DNA from: Caenorhabditis remanei
Taxonomy: Eukaryota > Nematoda > Chromadorea > Rhabditida > Rhabditidae
Direction of reading: 5' to 3'
DNA length: 64,000 bases
Assembly: GCF_010183535.1 (NCBI RefSeq)
Contig: NC_071333.1
Location: 13,204,587 to 13,268,586, forward strand
The position numbers were made by a program, and so were the translations under genes. The notes beneath the pieces were generated by a model that saw nothing but the letters and a program-made list of their open reading frames with translations, was not told the DNA's origin and made no database searches. Of the stretch, positions 1 through 11,841 are shown piece after piece. Each line of letters starts with the position of its first letter. Position 1 is the stretch's first letter.

Positions 1-120
1 GCATTTTTAACTTTATTGGATATACAAAAACAGGCGGAACTCAATGTTCAAACACAAGAGATACAAGTCAGAGAATAAATTAGTTGAAATCGTTATATGT
101 TTAAGAAAACAAATTAAGAT

Positions 121-1388
121 TTAGGCTTGGATATCGAACTTTCTGTTCAAGAAATCCAAGATAGTGCTGTTTCTCTCGCAGATGGAGTAGTACTTGAAAG
201 AGCATGGCTGGTAGTAGGTGTAGGCAGATGCATCAAGGCTAAGAGAAGCGCTGTAGTGAGCAGCGCAGTTGGAGAGAATTGACCATCCGTTGGAGACCGG
301 TTTGTATGGGCGGATGAGCCAGTTGCTGAAAAGTCAATGTTTTTTTTACCGGAAATTTTAAAGAACTAAAGTGCATCCGCACGAATGGAGTTCCGGCTCA
401 AAACTCCATACTTCATTTTTTGTGCTGTCACCCCACTGTTAATTTCAGCTGAGCCTTTGGGTTGCCTCACAGATTTTTAGTGAAATCTTCGTGATTGGCA
501 TAAAAACTAAACCTACAGTTTGGCTGGGTTGACTGCTCCTTCGGTTTGCCAGGTTGGGGTATCCTCAGATCTTTCGCGGTGAGTGAAACGGACGAGTCCA
601 ATCCAAGTGTATCCGATTTGTGGGAAGTGCTCACGAACTGCGTCCTGAAATTTCATTTTGTTGTACCAGTCATAAAGTTTTGGCATCTATGAATAATTGG
701 TGAACCATTCTGAACTCATGTACAAAATGAAAGGTTTTATTACCACCAATTCTCATTTTTTGTGATCGTTCTGTTCCCTAACCCCTGACCCTTTTGGTGT
801 CCTCTATAGATCATTGGGTATGCATTGCCAACTCGCGACATTCATTCGCAACAAATTCCAAACATATGTGGGTCGGTTTCTTGGTGGAGCTCTCTCTCTT
901 CACAGTCCGTTTTGTCTTTTTTTCCCTTCCTGACCCCTTTTTGTTCTTTTCTTACCCATTCGTCCTGGGAGTTCACCACGAAAAGTGTAGCGTTTTTTTC
1001 ATAGCATCGTTTCTCGGCCTCAGCGAAGCTTTGCTTGTGTTGTTCGACCCAGTAGCAAGAATCCGAGAAGCGAACCCATCCGTCTGGGCAAGTTCCAGTC
1101 TAAAATTAATAAGAATAGAATAATAAATAATAGTAATTGATGGTTCAACTAACCTCAGCAGGGAAATCGGCAAAACGCTGACGTTGCTCCAATGAGATGT
1201 CAGAGAAGGCACTAGTTCCGAAGTCTTTGTAGCTCCAGTTGAACAATTTGACTGTAAATTTAGAATAGGAACATTTGATTTTTCAAACATGTGAATTTCA
1301 AAAAAGACTTCAGCTGTTACACTTACCAGGTGCAAAATGAGTGGATACAAGTCCAAATGCTGCGGCGAATAGTGCAAGTTTGATGATT
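121..1388 (-). CDS. Secreted C-type lectin domain protein (5' end unresolved)
   Basis: Five exons can be read on the minus strand: about 1388-1327, 1254-1155, 1100-963, 644-517 and 325-121, with GT-AG junctions and a TAA stop at 121-123. The first visible exon encodes a hydrophobic leader (IIKLALFAAAFGLVSTHFAP), which suggests a signal peptide. The third opens the lectin fold with CPDGWVRFSDSCYWVE and SFAEAEKRC. The fourth gives the family's WIGL strand (GYTWIGLVRF). The last gives NWLIRPYKP, NGW, SNCAA and the closing SICER cysteine. No EPN or QPD calcium/sugar motif is visible, so carbohydrate binding is uncertain. The family in worms is secreted, often from intestine or epidermis. The initiator codon must lie in a short exon upstream (phase 2 junction, for example Met-Arg) that I could not place before the divergent channel gene begins at 1747. 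A reversed AATAAA lies near 11-16. Confidence 0.85.
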
Positions 1389-1746
1389 CTGAAAAATGGA
1401 AAATCATGAAGTTACAAAAATATATTGTAATGGAACAGTCAGATCATTCATAATAATGGAAATATTATTTCATCATTTAGCCGGGTGCTCTTCAAAAGTT
1501 TCGAGTGGTTTATTGACATAATCAAAGATATTGGTGGGGTTGGCTACTCGTCATTGTTATTGGCTCAGAAATGCACACTATGAGTTTCCACTCCGCATCA
1601 GTCCAATCAGCATGACTCGCTCTTTTAATTCACGTGGACACATATCAACGAAAGTCTAACTTTCAATTTTCTACTTTAAAAATTATTTTCACGTTTATTT
1701 CTGCTTACTTTTTGATTTTGAAACTAAGAAAGGTTCTGTTTCAGAA

Positions 1747-4700
1747 ATGTCTCAAGCTTCGGAAGAAGACAACGATTGCGCGGACTTAATGTCTCCCGAG
1801 TCCCCCATGACTCCAGATGGAATGATTCTCGCAAGAATGCCATGGCATCCAGGTGGGATATTCGAACAAGAGAATCTAATTTGCATTTCTAATCCCTCGC
1901 AGGTCTCGTTGGAAATTGGAACACGGCAAAATCGGTGAGCAGTGCAATGCTCAACGGAGAGGAGGTATGTATGGAGGGAAACGGATTTATCACCCTACTG
2001 AGAAGCCTGTTGAATATCTTAATGTCGTCCGGCCTCTCACCCCTTTTCCGTAAACATTGTCGCCTCCTCATTTGGATTTCTTTTCAAAATCAATTCTTCC
2101 TTTTTTTCTCCTATTTGGTTTTGTTGGCACATGCTTGCTAAACGATGTTGCCAGATGCAAACATCAAGATGAGCCAACAAAGCAATTTCGATTAACCTAG
2201 AGATCGCATTAGTGTTTTTGAAAGATCTCTTAAGGATTATAAATTAAGGGAGCACAGAGTGTCTACATTTTTCAGACATCAATGACTTCTTGTAAATGAA
2301 TAAAATTTTAATAATGGAAAGGTAGAAATTGAAACAATTCGATTTCGCATATTCTAGTTATTTGCGCCTACAAACCAAAAGTTAGATGCAAATTCGAAGA
2401 GACTCCAATTATAATCTATTCTTCTCACTTCTCATGACTCTTTCTCCATTCAAATGGATAATAGAAAAACAACAGCTTATGATTCTTCTCTTTTGACACC
2501 TCTTCGTTTCTCTCTTGTCGCCATTTGAGATCTTGTGAGAGCTGTTTCAAACGACAGAGCACTTTGTGCCGTCTCTCAACCGATATTACTTGCTTCCAAT
2601 TGCCTCGGCTTTTTCGGATGCAAACGAGAGAGGAGAAAAGAGTGGGGGGCGTGGCGATTGGCGAAGAAAAATAGCGCTACTGGAAAGAGCTCTCCAAGCG
2701 GTGAGATAACAATTCAAAGGGCACACTGATTGTTAGCCGCCATTTCCGCTTTTATATTTAACCTTTCCTTATTGTTATTTCTTGAAGTTTCACCTATGTT
2801 TCTTCCAAGTCCGCTATAAATTTGACCCCTCTATTCATATCTTTCTTCCCAAAACGTTATTTATGCATAAATCCTCATTGAAGACTGGAGAACAAATCGA
2901 GATGGAAACAAAAAATGAAAAAACGGTGAGTGACAAAAGCGTGGGTGTTAGAGAAAATATGAAAACGGATGACGAATGAATTGGTATCCATGGTGAAACT
3001 GTGGGAAACGGTGGGAAAACTAGAAGAAAAAGTGCTAACCATGTGACAAAGACTTAGATCAAAGCAACATGTCATTTGTAACTCGAAACACAACTAACCA
3101 GACGTCCTAAAATGTAAACCGGACCTAAATCATTTTGAAATTCATTTTGGTGTCCGGTTTCGACGGGATGCGCGTGCCGGCTGTATTTAATTTTATTCCT
3201 CCGTATGACTGCTCTGAACACCTCGTGTGGCAACTAGGCTGACTAGAAACAACAAAAAGAGAACGAAGTGACTACACATTCAAGTCTGTACTCAAATCTG
3301 TATATATTTATTTATAAGACGTTATCCATAATCTGAGGATTGTTTTTGTATGCGTTCATCTATTCATCAGAAAAAGAAGTGGTCATTTCTAAGGCTTCAT
3401 TGGGCCAACTCCAAAACATCTGATTCTATTTTTTCTGACAATTTGCTCAGGTGTTCATGACAATATCCATCAGAAAAATACCCGTTTTCTAGTCACTATA
3501 CCCCACTACAATTTCATTATTTTTGAATCCTATCCAAAGATTATAGTCATTGTCGTCGTCATTACCTAACCAACAAAATTTTTTTTCTTCTTATTCCAAT
3601 CACTTCTGGAGAAATCGAAAATTAGACCTCACGCGCTATTCACGTCACCGTTGGTTTCAAAAGTGTCTGCAGTAAAGTGCACAGGCGTTTTCCGTTTTTT
3701 TTTAACGCTTAAAACTCAGATCACTCGTCTAATAACCGCTATTATGCCGTAACAAGACGTTCTATTTTGAGTTCTGATGTCAGGTTGAGGAATAAAAGGA
3801 AGAGATGGATAGACACAGAACAAAATAGAGATCCATATCCATATTTTCAAATTTTGCTTTCAGTATTTGCTTTATATGTATTCACAACTAAGCATACAAT
3901 CGCATTCTATTGTTCAGAATAGATACAAGCTCCTTTTCATTCTCTTTTCTATGACTTATATATTGATTAGATTTAGTGCATTTAGAATGAAACGTATAAT
4001 CAACCTTAATATTATGTTTCGATGTCTGACTGAAAGGAATTCTCTCTCATTTTTTTCGAAACACCTGCCAGTTAGAACTTTCAATTTTTTAGAAATTCAG
4101 TTCCAATCATGCAATTCTAGCAATATATTTAATATCATCCTACAACTTTTCTTCTAAACATCTTGTCATAATCTACATCCGCCTAGGAGCCGTCATAGGC
4201 AGAATACGGCATGATTATTATCGAATAAGTAGACAAGATTAGAACGCCACCATTATATTTACTTGATACTACAACATCTACATTCTAGACTAGTTCCAAC
4301 CAGCTACTAATATTTTTTTCTTGTTACTTGCTAGTTTTTGTCTACTCCTGCTGCTAATAACAAAGTCAATTATAGAAAAAGAGGTGTGACGACTAAAGAA
4401 AAGCTTTTCTTATCGGAAATTGTTTACATTCTATGAAAATTGTGATATTACAGACGGATCGAGCTGCTCCAAGTAATGAGCAGCAAGAAGCCGGCTCATC
4501 GTCACAGATTGGTCAAGAATCTCGAAAAACTGTCGTGTTTCAAGAACCAGGTATCAGTTACCTTTACATTCAAATTTCATCTGAAATAATTCTGCTCAGA
4601 TGCTGGATTCCCGAGTGAACACGATCAACTAACGACTCTTCACGATTCAGAGGTTGGTGTGTATGGAAATCCATAAATCTTGTGTGCAGGATAGTAAAGT

Positions 4701-7700
4701 TAAGCATTGCCACATGGACTTGCTATAAAATCGTCGGGTTGGCGTGTGGTTGACGGAAGCCACCCATTCAACCCGTCCTAGCATCAGCCTAATATCATTG
4801 AGCGTATTTCTTTCCTTCTACTAGCGTTGAGTTATTTTCAGGAAGGAAATCGGAAAATGTCATTGGTTGGAAAACCTTTAACATACAAGAATTATCGAAC
4901 CGATCAACGTTTTCGAAGAATGCAGAACAAAATGCATAATTTCCTGGAGAGGCCGCGAGGGTGGAAAGCGGCCTCTTACCATTTGGCAGTGTCAGTATCC
5001 TTTTTTTTTCAATGAAAGTTAAAAATCCAAGAATTTTATTTTCAGTTTGTTTATGGTGTTAATGTGTCTTGCACTCTCAGTATTTTCTACAATGCCGGAC
5101 TTTGAAGTAAAAGCGACTATCGTTCTATACTATTTGGTAAGCTATAATTCGAACTTCACAATACTATGAGATCACAATTTTCAGGAAATAGTTTTTGTAA
5201 TCTGGCTGGCTACAGAATATATTTGTCGTGTCTGGTCTGCCGGCTGTCGTTCAAGGTACCGAGGAATCAGCGGACGTATTCGTTTTGCTACAAGTGCCTA
5301 CTGCGTTATCGGTTTGTACTCCGTTTTGAGTTTTGCCTAGTGTAAACCGAATACATTTTCAGATATTATTGTTATTTTGGCTTCAATCACAGTGTTATGC
5401 ATCGGAGCGACGGGACAGGTTTTTGCTGCTTCAGCAATCAGAGGGTTGCGATTCTTTCAAATATTGAGAATGCTCAGAATTGATAGACGTGCGGGTACAT
5501 GGAAACTACTGGGCAGTGTTGTATGGGCACATAGACAGGTAATTTGCTAAATAAAAATAAACTGGACTAACCTGGACATCCTTATCCTGAGACGGGTTGA
5601 GAAGAGACAAGCGAGTAGGTTGGCTGACTAACAAAAGACCGTGTGGTCCGTCTATTTATACAGTGCCAATTATGAGGGGCGGGATTGTCCCGTTGACCCT
5701 TTCCAGAAGATTCTGAGGCATTAATTAGGATGAGAGACTGTTGGAGGTGAAGAGAGTGGGAGATTACGGCAGAGGTATTTGCATCTTGATGATCTTTGGT
5801 CTTGTAGTGAGAATATAGTATGTCTAAAGGACCAAAGATCAAAAAATCATATCTCTAGTAGAATGAGGGAATACCTAATAATGGAACGGTCGATACTACA
5901 GATAACTACTTTTTTCAGGAGTTGCTGACAACTGTGTACATTGGATTTCTAGGACTCATTTTCTCTTCGTTTCTTGTATATTTGTGTGAAAAGAACACCA
6001 ACGATAAATATCAAACTTTTGCGGATGCCCTCTGGTGGGGAGTGGTATGTTCTTTGACTCTGAATTTTGGAGATCATGTTTTTGTAATCAGATAACACTA
6101 TCAACGGTAGGATATGGTGACAAGACTCCCGAGACGTGGCCTGGAAAAATTATCGCAGCATTCTGTGCTCTTCTGGGAATCTCATTTTTTGCTCTTCCTG
6201 CTGTAGGTGATCTCAAAAAAGGAAAACCAGGAAATGTTAATTTCAGGGGATCTTGGGATCAGGATTTGCTTTAAAAGTGCAACAACACCAACGTCAGAAA
6301 CATTTGATAAGAAGAAGAATCCCTGCAGCAAAACTTATTCAATGTTTATGGCGTCATTATTCGGCGGCGCCAGAATCCACGTCATTGGCAACTTGGAGAA
6401 TACATTTGGCTCGAGAAATGCCACCAATGTCAGTATTAAAATTTAGAACATTCGAAATTTCAAATATTGATTTTAGGGTTAAATTCACACCAAACGGAAG
6501 TAACAACGCGACGGGTCTCATCAATCGTTTACGACAAAGTACAAAACGTAAAATCTCAGGTTTCTAACGTTGCTAGTAAAATATTCAATTCAGGGGGGCC
6601 AAGCACAAACATTCAAACGCCGTCAAGCAACTTGCAATCAACTTCCAAAAATTTATCGGTTCCACGTGTTCATGATACCATCAGCCTCGTATCAACATCT
6701 GATATCTCGGAGATTGAACAACTTGGAGCTTTAGGATTTTCACTCGGTAAAAAAATAATAAGTTTGTTCTGTTGTCACCATTACATGTTTTATTTTCAGG
6801 ATGGAAATCTAAGTCTAAGTACAGCGGATCAAGGAAAGCAGCTGACGACTCGATGTTGCAAACCAGGACCATGGCACAATCGAATGCGCAACTTGATGGT
6901 ATTATTTTGTTTTGTTAATGTTTTGAAAGCATGGTAGTTAGCAAAATGACAATTCCCCATGTTCTTGTCTTGAAAACTTGAATAGTTAAGTTGAAAACTA
7001 GCAAATAAACATGTTGTATTTTTGTTATGAGCCGTAAGCCAACATGGTTCATTTCAACTTTTCTAGAGATTGTAGCTGTTGGAGTCTAAATCTTGTAGCA
7101 TACCGTAGTCCAGATACTTTCTCACACCCTCATTCCCATTCACATCAACGTCACCGACTTATGTCATCATCTCTCTTTTCCTCCCTCCTTCTCTCCTATT
7201 CCATCACTTTCCTATCCGATTTTCCTATCTTGTTTGGTGTGACCGAATGGTGTGTCTTTTTCTCTCTAGATATGCGGAGACGTTCGCGAAGGTCCGCATC
7301 GCTGTGTCGTGTTGTCAACAATGGACAACATCTGCGGCCGTCGCAACCACGAGCAACCTTATCGGATAGTGACGTCATTGGCGACTACTCTCTTATGATG
7401 GCCCCCATTTACCAGTGGTGCGAACAAATGGTTCAACGAAACAATGGGCCGGGTGACGATGGGATGTGGAGTCAATTATCACAATTAACCACGTGTGCAA
7501 CACGACGCCCCGAGGATATATCGGATGGTGACGGTGAGCAAGACAAAAGGATACAAAAATTTGAGCGCAGCAATTACTGATTTCTTTGTTTTACCACCCT
7601 CATTAACAGCCAGCCAACTGACCTTTTTTTAATTCAATACTAATAGATTTGAATGTTGGTGTTTTTTGCTATGCAGCATGGTATGTTGCAACGCATTGAA

Positions 7701-8933
7701 ATTTTCAAACTAGATGAAGCATGACAATTGCCATCACAAATCTGATTATCCATGTTTCAATGTTTTCCGTCTACAAAGTTTATCTTCGCTTTCCATTTGC
7801 TTTGCCTACTTAATATTTTCATTCAGTTTCCTTCATGTCCCTGTCCTTTCAAACAAAATAGAGAAGTTATTTTTCGTTCTGTTTTCATGTTCCATCGCTT
7901 AGTTAAGTTTTGCCAATATGAAATGTTACGCTATGGAGAAAACCAAAATTTTAAACAAATATTTAAAACTTTATATGTGATATGTGTGACGATTTCAGAA
8001 GAAGAAAATGTTGGTTATCAACCACAAACAATGGAGGAATTCACACCGGCTCTCAAAAATTGCGTTCGTGCGATTCGAAGAATACAACTACTAGTGGCGA
8101 GGAGGAAATTCAAAGAGGCTCTAAAACCATATGACGTCAAGGATGTTATTGAACAATATTCGGCCGGACATGTAGATTTGCAAAGTCGTGTGAAAACAGT
8201 GCAGGCAAAGCTAGATATTATCTGTGGGAAGAATATTGAAAAGTTGGAACCCAAAATTTCAATGTACAGCAGAATTGCAACATTAGAAACAACGGTAGGT
8301 GGAAATGTATTAAAAAACGGTTTAAAAAACTGTTATATCCATCGCCGGATAGTGAGAGGAGCGAGGGACAACAGAAGTTTGCTATAGTCTTTATTAGAAG
8401 ATCTGGGAGATTACAACTTTTTAATGTACACCAGAATTGCAACATTAGAAACAATGGTATTAAAAAACGGTTAAAAACCCGTAAAGTAACGTAAAGGAGC
8501 TAAAACTCTGGTTCAAGGACACACCAACTAATCGCAGTTACATCACAGTTCACATAACTTATCATTTGCAGGTCGGAAATATGGACAAAAAACTTGATAT
8601 GATGGTGGAATTGTTAATGGGACGACCAACTGCACACCGCATTTTCTCCCAGAATACTTCCCCCAGAGGAGAAATAAGTAGTGAGCCAAACAGTGCCCGT
8701 CATGATATAACAAGATCAAGAAGATCGGTTGCAAGTACTGATAATGAAATGTATACAGCAAGGTAAGGAGATAATTTTTGACAGAATTATTAAGGGAAAA
8801 TTAGTTCAGATCTCATTCCCCTAGTGCTCAAGGGCTTATAATTGCTCGAATGGCTGAAGAAGAAGATGATGATGAAAATGTATTTGATGAAAATCATCCG
8901 TTGAATAATGGGCCAAGTACATCGGGCTGTTAG
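1747..8933 (+). CDS. kqt-2: KQT/KCNQ1-like voltage-gated potassium channel subunit
   Basis: About 17 exons encode a six-transmembrane K+ channel subunit. The start ATG at 1747 follows a TTTCAG acceptor by three bases, fitting trans-splicing. Order of landmarks: acidic N-terminus (1747-1932, then 4451-4653); pre-S1 [11 protein letters not shown] (4845-4990); S1 ending [14 protein letters not shown]2 [15 protein letters not shown]3 [14 protein letters not shown]4 with regularly spaced Arg, [19 protein letters not shown] (5364-5539); S5 [16 protein letters not shown]; pore filter LSTVGYGDK (6093 onward); S6 [19 protein letters not shown]; helix A IQ-type segment [14 protein letters not shown]; helix B and coiled-coil assembly domain at 8000-8296; stop TAG at 8931-8933. 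S4 and the S4-S5 linker match KCNQ1 better than KCNQ2-5, hence the tentative kqt-2 symbol rather than kqt-1. Two junctions (near 4989 and 6428) seem to use GTCAGT donors. The frame between helix A and the next exon (6430-6570) is ambiguous. The first large intron spans about 1933-4450. Confidence 0.9.
3116..3160 (+). other. Short hairpin in first KQT intron
   Basis: AAACCGGAC at 3116-3124 is the exact reverse complement of GTCCGGTTT at 3152-3160. After a one-base bulge the inner arms continue with several A-T and G-C pairs. It is intronic and has no coding potential. It could be a small folded RNA or chance; no function is inferred. Confidence 0.3.
4688..4790 (+). other. Structured intronic segment, possible small RNA
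   Basis: Inside a roughly 190-bp intron of the KQT gene, CGGGTTG (4735-4741) pairs with CAACCCG (4769-4775), and GTGG (4746-4749) with CCAC (4760-4763). A weaker hairpin lies just upstream (AGTAAAGT with ACTTGCT) and the two are separated by ATAAAA, which fits an H box (ANANNA). The expected 3' ACA is not seen. The intron is much more GC-rich than its neighbours. An H/ACA snoRNA is one reading; plain intron is the other. Confidence 0.25.
5790..5841 (+). other. Perfect 12-bp stem hairpin in KQT intron
   Basis: TGATCTTTGGTC (5790-5801) is the exact reverse complement of GACCAAAGATCA (5830-5841). Pairing continues inward for about six more base pairs with one mismatch, leaving a loop of about 16 nt. 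The stem of about 18 bp is slightly short for a miRNA precursor. It lies in the roughly 380-bp intron between the S4-S5 linker exon and the S5 exon. Confidence 0.35.
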
Positions 8934-9416
8934 CCATAGAACCAGATTCCATTTTACTATTTCTGTTTTGCTTTACATATATACATCTTCCATCCTACCC
9001 AGTATTTCTCCCCAAAATTTTTCACAGTCATATTCATTGTACATTTGCTTCTACTTTGATGTTACAATGTTTTCAAAATGTGTACACATAATTCAAAATC
9101 CCGCTGATTTTGAGATTTTGTTCTTACGGATCTTCTATGAACCCATCTCTTTGACGCATCTTACTTTTTTTGTTTTTTTCCTCTCATTAGCTAGATATCC
9201 TCTTTTGCGTTTGAATGCCCCAAAAATACATTTCGGTTGATATTAAATATTCATTCGTATAAACAATTGAATTTCTACCTAATGTAAGCTATGAGTATCA
9301 AGTCAACAAGTTATGAGTATCTTTTTAAAACCGCGTACATTTTTGAGTTTTTGGAGTAACAACCGAATCACATGAGCATAAACTTGGAAACCTGGCGAGT
9401 GGAGCTTTGGGTGTCA

Positions 9417-11118
9417 TCACTTTGGTCTGAAACTACGTGAACATTGTTTGTATTTTTCAGATTTACAAATTACTTCTGCAGCTTCCCTCTCAGAAAGTTC
9501 AATGAAATATATATTCTGACTTCTGGGTTCCGTGGCCTTGCAATTCCCACTTTGATCCAAATGGTAGAAAATTTCATCTGCTATTTTCTTGGGACCTCTT
9601 CTCACAGCTTTCGAAACTGTTGAAAATATTAATCGTCTGTAAGGAGCATAAGCAAACGCAGTAATAAGAGGGTTGATGATCTGGAAATTTATTTGAGTTC
9701 AAGTTAACCCTTTCCTAACTCACCGGGTTAAGAATTAACAAATATAACATACTCCAAGTGAACCAACTGACACTTTGTCTTGATTCACATGCAAGGTTGG
9801 GCCATCTGAAGAAAAAAGAGTTTTTCGCAAGGATCTACTGTAAACTCACGCTATCACATGAATCCTAGCAAGGTTGGCTATTCGGTACGGTAGCAAACTG
9901 CAAGACGTCCACAATGTTGTTGCAAAGATGAATGCAAACGATGACGCCTGTAATTTCAAAATGTAGACAAAATTACTTCCGAGTCTTTTCACCTTGTTTT
10001 CGTTTCTCTTTGAAAGTGTAGATCGAATTATGAGTTTTCGTTTTCGTCTTGTCAAATCATATAAATAACACGATACAAAGAGCGATGAAATAATTGGAAC
10101 CACACAGAACACAACAGTGAATGCTTCATAGAAGAATCTGTTGATTGGTGATAGCTGGAAAGAAGTTTGAGTCCAGAAATATGCTTTTGTAATAAAACTA
10201 CAAACCTGTCCATCATTCATGAAAACTGTCAAGAAGACATATTGTATTTCAAGTCGTTTCTATAAAATAAAAAATAAAAACTTTTAAATTCTGATTAATC
10301 TGACCTTTACATCAACTTTTGTGTTGATGAAATATACGTAACTATATAACCAGTAGTATGTGGCAAATCTGAAATATTAATGTACTCTAAAAAACGTCGT
10401 TGTCGTAGATACCCGATCGAAACAATCCAAGTCATATAACAAAACTTTTTTGCTCGACTATATGACATCCATATGTCGTATTTGAATGGCCAGCAAAAGA
10501 ATATTAACTGGAAATTCACAACAGTTAGTCATGGATCACAAACAGCTGAATTTAACCTTATCTACATTGAGAAGTGTGAGTGATAATCCAGACACTGCGA
10601 GTCCTACCCAGTTAGCAAAGTTCAAGAAAACCGTCAATAGATGTATTTGAACTCCCACATATCTTCTGGCCAAAAGTTCATAAGGATGACAAAATACTGA
10701 AATATTAATAGCATCGTATGTTAGACAGGTGACACTCACGTGTTAATATAGAATCTCCGAGAGTCATGTTCAGGATAAACAAATGTAGCGTATCTCCTTT
10801 ATCGCTGTATAACTTTAAGGAACATGCCACAACAATGAAGTTGACAAGAGTAGCTAACAGACAAGCAACCACCATCACGTCATCCATCTTTAAAAATTTA
10901 AAATAGGGAACGAATATTTCAAATTTTGAAGATTTCAGTTCACTCACCATTGTAGCGTAGAACATGAAACTTTTTGAGTAATAGCATCCAGTAGGCTTCT
11001 GCTCAACATAATTAATCGGACCGAATTGGGAAATAAACTCAGCAGGTAGGTCAGTAAAATCATTCCACGACCCGGACGGCATAGTCTCCACAACGCGCTG
11101 GCTCATCGAAAACGACAT
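9417..11118 (-). CDS. Rhodopsin-like orphan G protein-coupled receptor A
   Basis: Multi-exon minus-strand gene; ATG at 11118-11116 (MSFSMSQRVVETM), stop TGA at 9417-9419. Segments in order: extracellular N-terminus; TM1 DDVMVVACLLATLVNFIVVA; TM2 TLHLFILNMTLGDSIL, with the class A Leu-Asp pattern; TM3 opening FCHPYELLARRY, carrying the conserved Cys, and ending SGLSLTLLNVDK; TM4 FCYMTWIVSIGYL; TM5 FFYEAFTVVFCVVPIISSLF; TM6 FAFIFATTLWTSCSLLPYRI; TM7 ending IINPLITAFAYAPYRR in place of NPxxY. The usual DRY at the end of TM3 reads VDK. The ligand cannot be told from sequence. The same exon pattern recurs in the neighbour at 11842-14119, so the pair arose by tandem duplication. Confidence 0.85.
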
Positions 11119-11841
11119 CACAAGAGTAACTGAATACTGTGTTTACGTTTCAATTTTGAGTGTCGAAATGGGGGGAGAGCTGCAATGAAGAGTGTGAATA
11201 AAATTTAGGTCACAGGTTTTGATTTTCGTTTGGCCCACTTTTGTTTGATTTTGAATTTTGGGACTCTTTTTACTCAAGTTTTCTTTTTTACAGTGGAAAA
11301 TTATTGAATGAGCACTTGTTCTTATAACATGCCTGTTTCCAGAATATAAAAAATTGAAGAAAAAGCAAAGAATTTTTCAGAATTCCAGGAAGCCGTTGCA
11401 AATATGAAAAGTGTAAGTTTTCGGGGGTGTTGATGTTGATGTCAGTTCTATTAATTTTTCACAATTTTTTTCCTGGTCCCTGCATAAAATTTGGTTCCTC
11501 ACGCACACATCCCCATATACACGTTTAGTGTTATCAAAAAACTGATCGATTTGAGACTTGCCAGCCCACATGTGTTTTCTGCTTTTGCGACTTTTGACAA
11601 ATTTATTTGTCCATCTGTCTTATTATGATTATAAATAATGGTTATGAAAGAAGAAATGATACATGCAAAAAAATGAAAAATAAAACCCAACAGAAGAGTA
11701 TTTGCAAGCTAATACATAGTGTTACATTTAATTCACTTGATGTTCAGTAAGGTTAACATTATAATTGAAAAAATTTGAGAAGATGCAGTAGGTCAGCAGG
11801 ATTAGGCGATTGTTATCGCAGAAGGCAGAGGAGGAATAATG

